From NCBI RefSeq assembly GCF_033971905.1, contig NZ_JALBUT010000001.1, positions 324,500 through 388,499 on the forward strand: DNA of 64,000 nucleotides. The letters are read 5' to 3'. The position numbers and the translations under genes are program-made. A model generated the notes under the pieces. That model ran no database searches. It worked only from the letters and a program-made list of their open reading frames with translations, and was not told the DNA's origin. Position 1 is the first letter of the stretch; the number at the start of each line of letters is the position of its first letter. This document shows, piece by piece, positions 60,831 to 64,000 of this stretch. This DNA comes from Intestinicryptomonas porci. Its GTDB lineage: Bacteria > Verrucomicrobiota > Verrucomicrobiia > Opitutales > Intestinicryptomonadaceae.

Positions 60831-61850
60831 TTATTCGGATTTTTTGTAATTTTTATATTCGGCAAGCTCCGACTCTGTGAAGCGCGAAGCATTTTCTTTC
60901 GAGAAATCCGACAGCATTTGCGTGGTTTTAAGTGGGTCTGTTTTGAATACGGGAATGCTTGCAAGCTCCGACTTCTCGTTTATGTACTCGACAAATTCTA
61001 TCAGCATCGGCTGTTTTGAATTTATCTCTTCTATCTCGAAATCGGAATTTAAAAGCTCTTCGATTTTTTCCGCGCGGAGAAAGGGGTTTGTGCGGCTTAA
61101 AATCTTCATCGCGCCCATGAAATATTTTTCGTCTTTAATTTTTTCCTGAAAAATCGTTTGGCTTGGGTGGCTGCCTATGGCGTGGCGTTTTATCGGGGCT
61201 TCGTCGGGCGCGGACCAGCGTCCTGTTGCGGGATTTTTTACAATTCTAAAAGACGAGTCTTTCCCCCAGGTTATTGAAAATTCGTTCGCAAACTCCTGCG
61301 AAGTTATTGCGTTTGCATAGCGTTCAATCAACAGTTCCCTGTCCTGGTTTGTGGCGGCTTTTTGCAGGATATAATGAAGTTCGATTAAGAGCTTAAACAT
61401 TTCAGTGTCCGACAATTCATCATCTTTGTCGGCGTCAAAACGATAGCGGATTTGATAGGAAGACGGAATTTTGGAAAGTATTGTCTTTCTCTTGGGTATT
61501 GAGATTTTTGTCGGCAATTCTTCGTCTGTTCCGCAGTCGAACGTGTCTCCGTTATTGAAAAATCTCATGATTTTCCCGCTGTTTTTGTCTTTTGCGGTTA
61601 GGGTTTTGGGAAATTTTTTTCGGTAATTTTGATACTTTAACCAAATATCCGACTGTTCCTTGTCGCTTTTTGCGTCAAATATTTCGCGCAAGAATTTTGA
61701 CAATGCCTGCTTTTCGGAAAAGGCGTCGGAAGCTATGATTTCGGGCTTTTTTAGTTCGCAAGCTTGCGCCGTGTTTGAAGATTGCGATTGGTTTGCATGG
61801 GAGATGGCGGCAAGAGCGAATAAAATTAAAACAGCGTAAAAACTTTTCAT
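60831..61850 (-). CDS. secreted protein with EF-hand-like loop, unknown
   Basis: The 339-residue protein has a signal peptide (KSFYAVLILFALAAISHA) and a helical body. One EF-hand-like calcium loop is visible, DADKDDELSDTE, at about residue 145. The rest (ITWGKDSSFRIVKNPATGRW, IEELLNSDFEIEEIN) matches no family I know. It is convergent with the sialate esterase and divergent from the glycosidase. A single loop without a clear partner may be structural. Confidence 0.6.
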   Translation of the reverse strand: MKSFYAVLILFALAAISHANQSQSSNTAQACELKKPEIIASDAFSEKQALSKFLREIFDAKSDKEQSDIWLKYQNYRKKFPKTLTAKDKNSGKIMRFFNNGDTFDCGTDEELPTKISIPKRKTILSKIPSSYQIRYRFDADKDDELSDTEMFKLLIELHYILQKAATNQDRELLIERYANAITSQEFANEFSITWGKDSSFRIVKNPATGRWSAPDEAPIKRHAIGSHPSQTIFQEKIKDEKYFMGAMKILSRTNPFLRAEKIEELLNSDFEIEEINSKQPMLIEFVEYINEKSELASIPVFKTDPLKTTQMLSDFSKENASRFTESELAEYKNYKKSE

Positions 61851-62048
61851 AAAATGATTATAAATTTGCTTTTTTATTTATTATCGCACCAAAAAAGCCT
61901 TATGCAAGCCAATTTATTCGGCTTTTCTCTTGTTGTTAAATCTTGCAAAGTTTTCTACTCGGCGAAATACTGCCGTTTGCTTCAATGCCAAATTCTTGTT
62001 GCCAAAATATGAAATTTTAAATTCGCTAAAAAAAGAAAATCTTTCCTT

Positions 62049-63722
62049 TTGCATTATGAAAATAAAAAACAGTTTTCCACAATTTCCACTTTAATCGGCG
62101 CATTTTTGTTCTTGGCAAACATCGCTTTTGCGGAGTTGCCGCGCCTTGAATTTATCGACAGGCAAAAGGGGACGGCGAGGCTTTTTGTCGGCGGAAAGCC
62201 ATTTGTAATATTGGGTGGAGAGCTTTTGAATTCGAGCGGCTCGACTGCTTCTGATATGGCAAATAAGTGGGAAAACTTGAAGGCGTTGAATTTGAATACC
62301 GTAATACTGGCCGTACCATGGGAGCAGATTGAAAAAGAAGAGGGCAAGTTCGATTTTTCCGAATTAAAATTAATCATAAAGCAGGCGGGTAAAAACAAAA
62401 TGAAGCTTGTTCTGTTGTGGTTTGGAAGTTGGAAAAACGGAAATTCAGGCTACGCGCCATATTGGGTCATGACTAATCCTGATAGATTTCCGCGAATGGA
62501 AAACAAGGACGGCAAGTTTATTCCCTATCTTTCAAATTTGTCGGAAGAGGTTTTGAAGCATGACAAGAGAGCGTTTCTTGCACTTATGAATTTCATAAAG
62601 ATGGAAGACTCAAAGGGCGAAGTCGTGGTAATGGTGCAGATTGAAAATGAAATAGGGCTTCTTGGCGATTCAAGAGACCGCTCAAAAAATGCCGACAAAG
62701 TCTTTTCTGAAAATGTCCCTTCCGAACTCGTTAAAAGCTTGAAAGAAAAGAAAGACCGCTTGCTTCCTGAAATCGTAAGCGCGTGGGAAAAGAACGGACG
62801 TCGGGAAGTCGGCTCGTGGCAGGAGCTTTTCGGTCAGAAAAACTTCCTTGCCGACGAAATGTTTATGGCGTGGCACTATGCAAAGTTCGTGAATGCCCTC
62901 GCTTCGGAAGGCAAGAAAATCCACAATATCCCGATGTATGTGAACGCGTGGACAATCGGAATGGACAATCCTCCCGCAGGAGTCTATCCCAGCGGAGGTC
63001 CCAATTACAGAATGCTTGATGTATGGCAGTCGGGCGCGCCCGATGTCGATATTTTGGCGATAGACAATTACCAAAAAGAATATTCAAAAAAAATAAATCA
63101 GTTTTTTAACAGGGGAAATCCCATATTCATTCCCGAAGCGTGCGCTCTCTGGGAAGGCGACAATTTGAGTGCCGGCGCAAAAGCTTTTTACACGATAGGG
63201 GAGTTTGGCGCAATAGGATTCAGCCCCTTTGCGATAGACCATAAAACGTATTCAAAGGTGCATCCTCTTGCGAAAGCCTATGAAGTTTTAAACAATTTAA
63301 TGCCCGAAATTTCAAAGGCTCGCGCGGGCGAAAATATGCGTGGATTTATGAAAGAAAATCAGGACGTTGACGCGTTTGACATCGGGGACATAAAGGTTAG
63401 AGTGCACTATAATTTTAAGTCGTACAAAGGATTCGGACTTGTTGTTCGCCTTAACGAAAATGAATTTTTAGTTGCCGCGACGGGTGTAGATGTGCATTTT
63501 GAGTCTTTAAATCCCGATAAGAAGGGACTTGTTTTCGGTTTAACCCAAGAGGGATATTATAAAAACGGCAAATGGATTACAACGCGCTACCTTGGCGGAG
63601 ACGAAGCGCATGGCGGGGTTGCAGGGCTTCATTTGCCGCCCGTTTATTTGAAGGGGGATGCCGACGAATCCCAAATTTCCATCGTGAAAATAAACCTCTA
63701 TCAGGTAAGGGAAAGACCTTGA
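62049..63722 (+). CDS. secreted DUF5597 / GH35-GH42-like beta-galactosidase-type protein
   Basis: The frame has a TTG start (557 residues); no ATG in frame precedes the signal peptide (STISTLIGAFLFLANIAFA), and an upstream in-frame stop limits the start. The barrel has RLFVGGKPFVILGGELLNSS, VPWEQIEKEEGKFDFS and QIENEIG with E201 as the likely acid/base. E363 in FIPEACALW is the likely nucleophile. A DUF5597-like C-terminal sandwich follows (GLVVRLNENEFLVAATGVDV). It probably cleaves beta-galactosides or related sugars. Confidence 0.8.
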   Translation: MHYENKKQFSTISTLIGAFLFLANIAFAELPRLEFIDRQKGTARLFVGGKPFVILGGELLNSSGSTASDMANKWENLKALNLNTVILAVPWEQIEKEEGKFDFSELKLIIKQAGKNKMKLVLLWFGSWKNGNSGYAPYWVMTNPDRFPRMENKDGKFIPYLSNLSEEVLKHDKRAFLALMNFIKMEDSKGEVVVMVQIENEIGLLGDSRDRSKNADKVFSENVPSELVKSLKEKKDRLLPEIVSAWEKNGRREVGSWQELFGQKNFLADEMFMAWHYAKFVNALASEGKKIHNIPMYVNAWTIGMDNPPAGVYPSGGPNYRMLDVWQSGAPDVDILAIDNYQKEYSKKINQFFNRGNPIFIPEACALWEGDNLSAGAKAFYTIGEFGAIGFSPFAIDHKTYSKVHPLAKAYEVLNNLMPEISKARAGENMRGFMKENQDVDAFDIGDIKVRVHYNFKSYKGFGLVVRLNENEFLVAATGVDVHFESLNPDKKGLVFGLTQEGYYKNGKWITTRYLGGDEAHGGVAGLHLPPVYLKGDADESQISIVKINLYQVRERP

Positions 63723-64000
63723 TTTTCTCTTGAATAAGAATTTTTGCGAAAAACAGAATAACCTATTGTTTTCCCGAAATTAATCCAAGAACAATGGCGC
63801 GAACGGTAAAAGTTTAAAGACTATCGGTTTCGGGTAATTGCGGAATAAAGAGCTAAATCCGTGAAAAATCAAATCGCTCATCGTCAAAGGTAGTGGGATG
63901 AGGGTAGAAGAAGTAGAAAAAAATGGAGGCAAAGAGGACGGAAGTCCTACAATGCCTCTTATGCTGTTTAGTTTTTATAGAGTAATACGAAGTTGGCGAA
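63723..64000. other. window-end region with one structured hairpin
   Basis: No gene is supported. A nested stem lies at 63926-63958: GAGGCA with TGCCTC outside, AGGAC with GTCCT inside, GGAA loop. It has no T run, so it is not a normal terminator. A minus-strand frame ending FVLLYKN would be only 10 residues inside the window. Confidence 0.4.

Overview
The window looks like chromosome of an anaerobic, probably gut-associated Verrucomicrobiota (Opitutales-like) bacterium. This is inferred from gene content. Two PEP-CTERM surface proteins end in almost the same sorting tail. There are DUF1080, DUF4838, sialate-O-acetylesterase and DUF5597-type glycan enzymes, a PVC-style type II secretion operon, a two-subunit methylmalonyl-CoA mutase (succinate/propionate metabolism) and a large 2-hydroxyacyl-CoA dehydratase activase. 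No 16S rRNA gene is present to confirm the lineage.

Layout. 0-14 kb is mainly housekeeping: activase C-terminus, AlgH, dCMP deaminase, a pilin-like protein, tmRNA, a tandem DUF1080 protein, GPP34, mtaB, secA, lnt, tRNA-Gly(TCC), hisG, murB. A secreted DUF4838 protein (minus strand) and a UAP1-like nucleotidyltransferase follow. 18.2-29.6 kb is one continuous type II secretion operon: pseudopilins G, H, I, J, then K, L/PilM-like, M, secretin D, a GspC-like protein, E and F. No prepilin peptidase lies in the window. 30.5-37.9 kb is an AT-rich cluster of exported proteins and lipoproteins: two LPP20-like paralogues, a hypothetical, a CsgG-like/coiled-coil protein, CsgG, COG3014, YcfL, LpoB and a small lipoprotein. 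38.6-40.2 kb encodes a PEP-CTERM adhesin-like protein. 40.4-50.7 kb holds an esterase, murA, a charged low-complexity protein, mutA/mutB, nth with a small lipoprotein, and glnS. 50.9-56.7 kb holds a tyrosine recombinase, small unknown genes and a 1203-residue pentapeptide-repeat PEP-CTERM protein. 56.8-63.7 kb holds pyrD, a DUF481 protein, a sialate O-acetylesterase, a secreted EF-hand-like protein and a DUF5597/GH35-like glycosidase.

Main discovery. Four intergenic elements (29800-29962, 30061-30256, 38416-38578, 51921-52107) share one architecture. Each is a pair of short sites of form (8 nt)-NNN-(8 nt) with core GTATT-NNN-AATAC, placed as inverted repeats 121-158 bp apart. A TTGACA/TTGACT -35 box abuts the inside of one site, and a candidate -10 box lies just outside, so the repeat occupies the promoter spacer. 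The 121-bp inner segments at 29.8 kb and 38.4 kb align only when one is reverse-complemented, although their left flanks are about 90% identical in direct orientation. This is strong sequence evidence for DNA inversion. The elements sit upstream of the CsgG/LpoB cluster, upstream of the PEP-CTERM gene, and between the recombinase gene and the pentapeptide-repeat surface-protein locus. I interpret this as a multi-locus phase-variation system that flips -35 hexamers to switch envelope and surface genes on and off.
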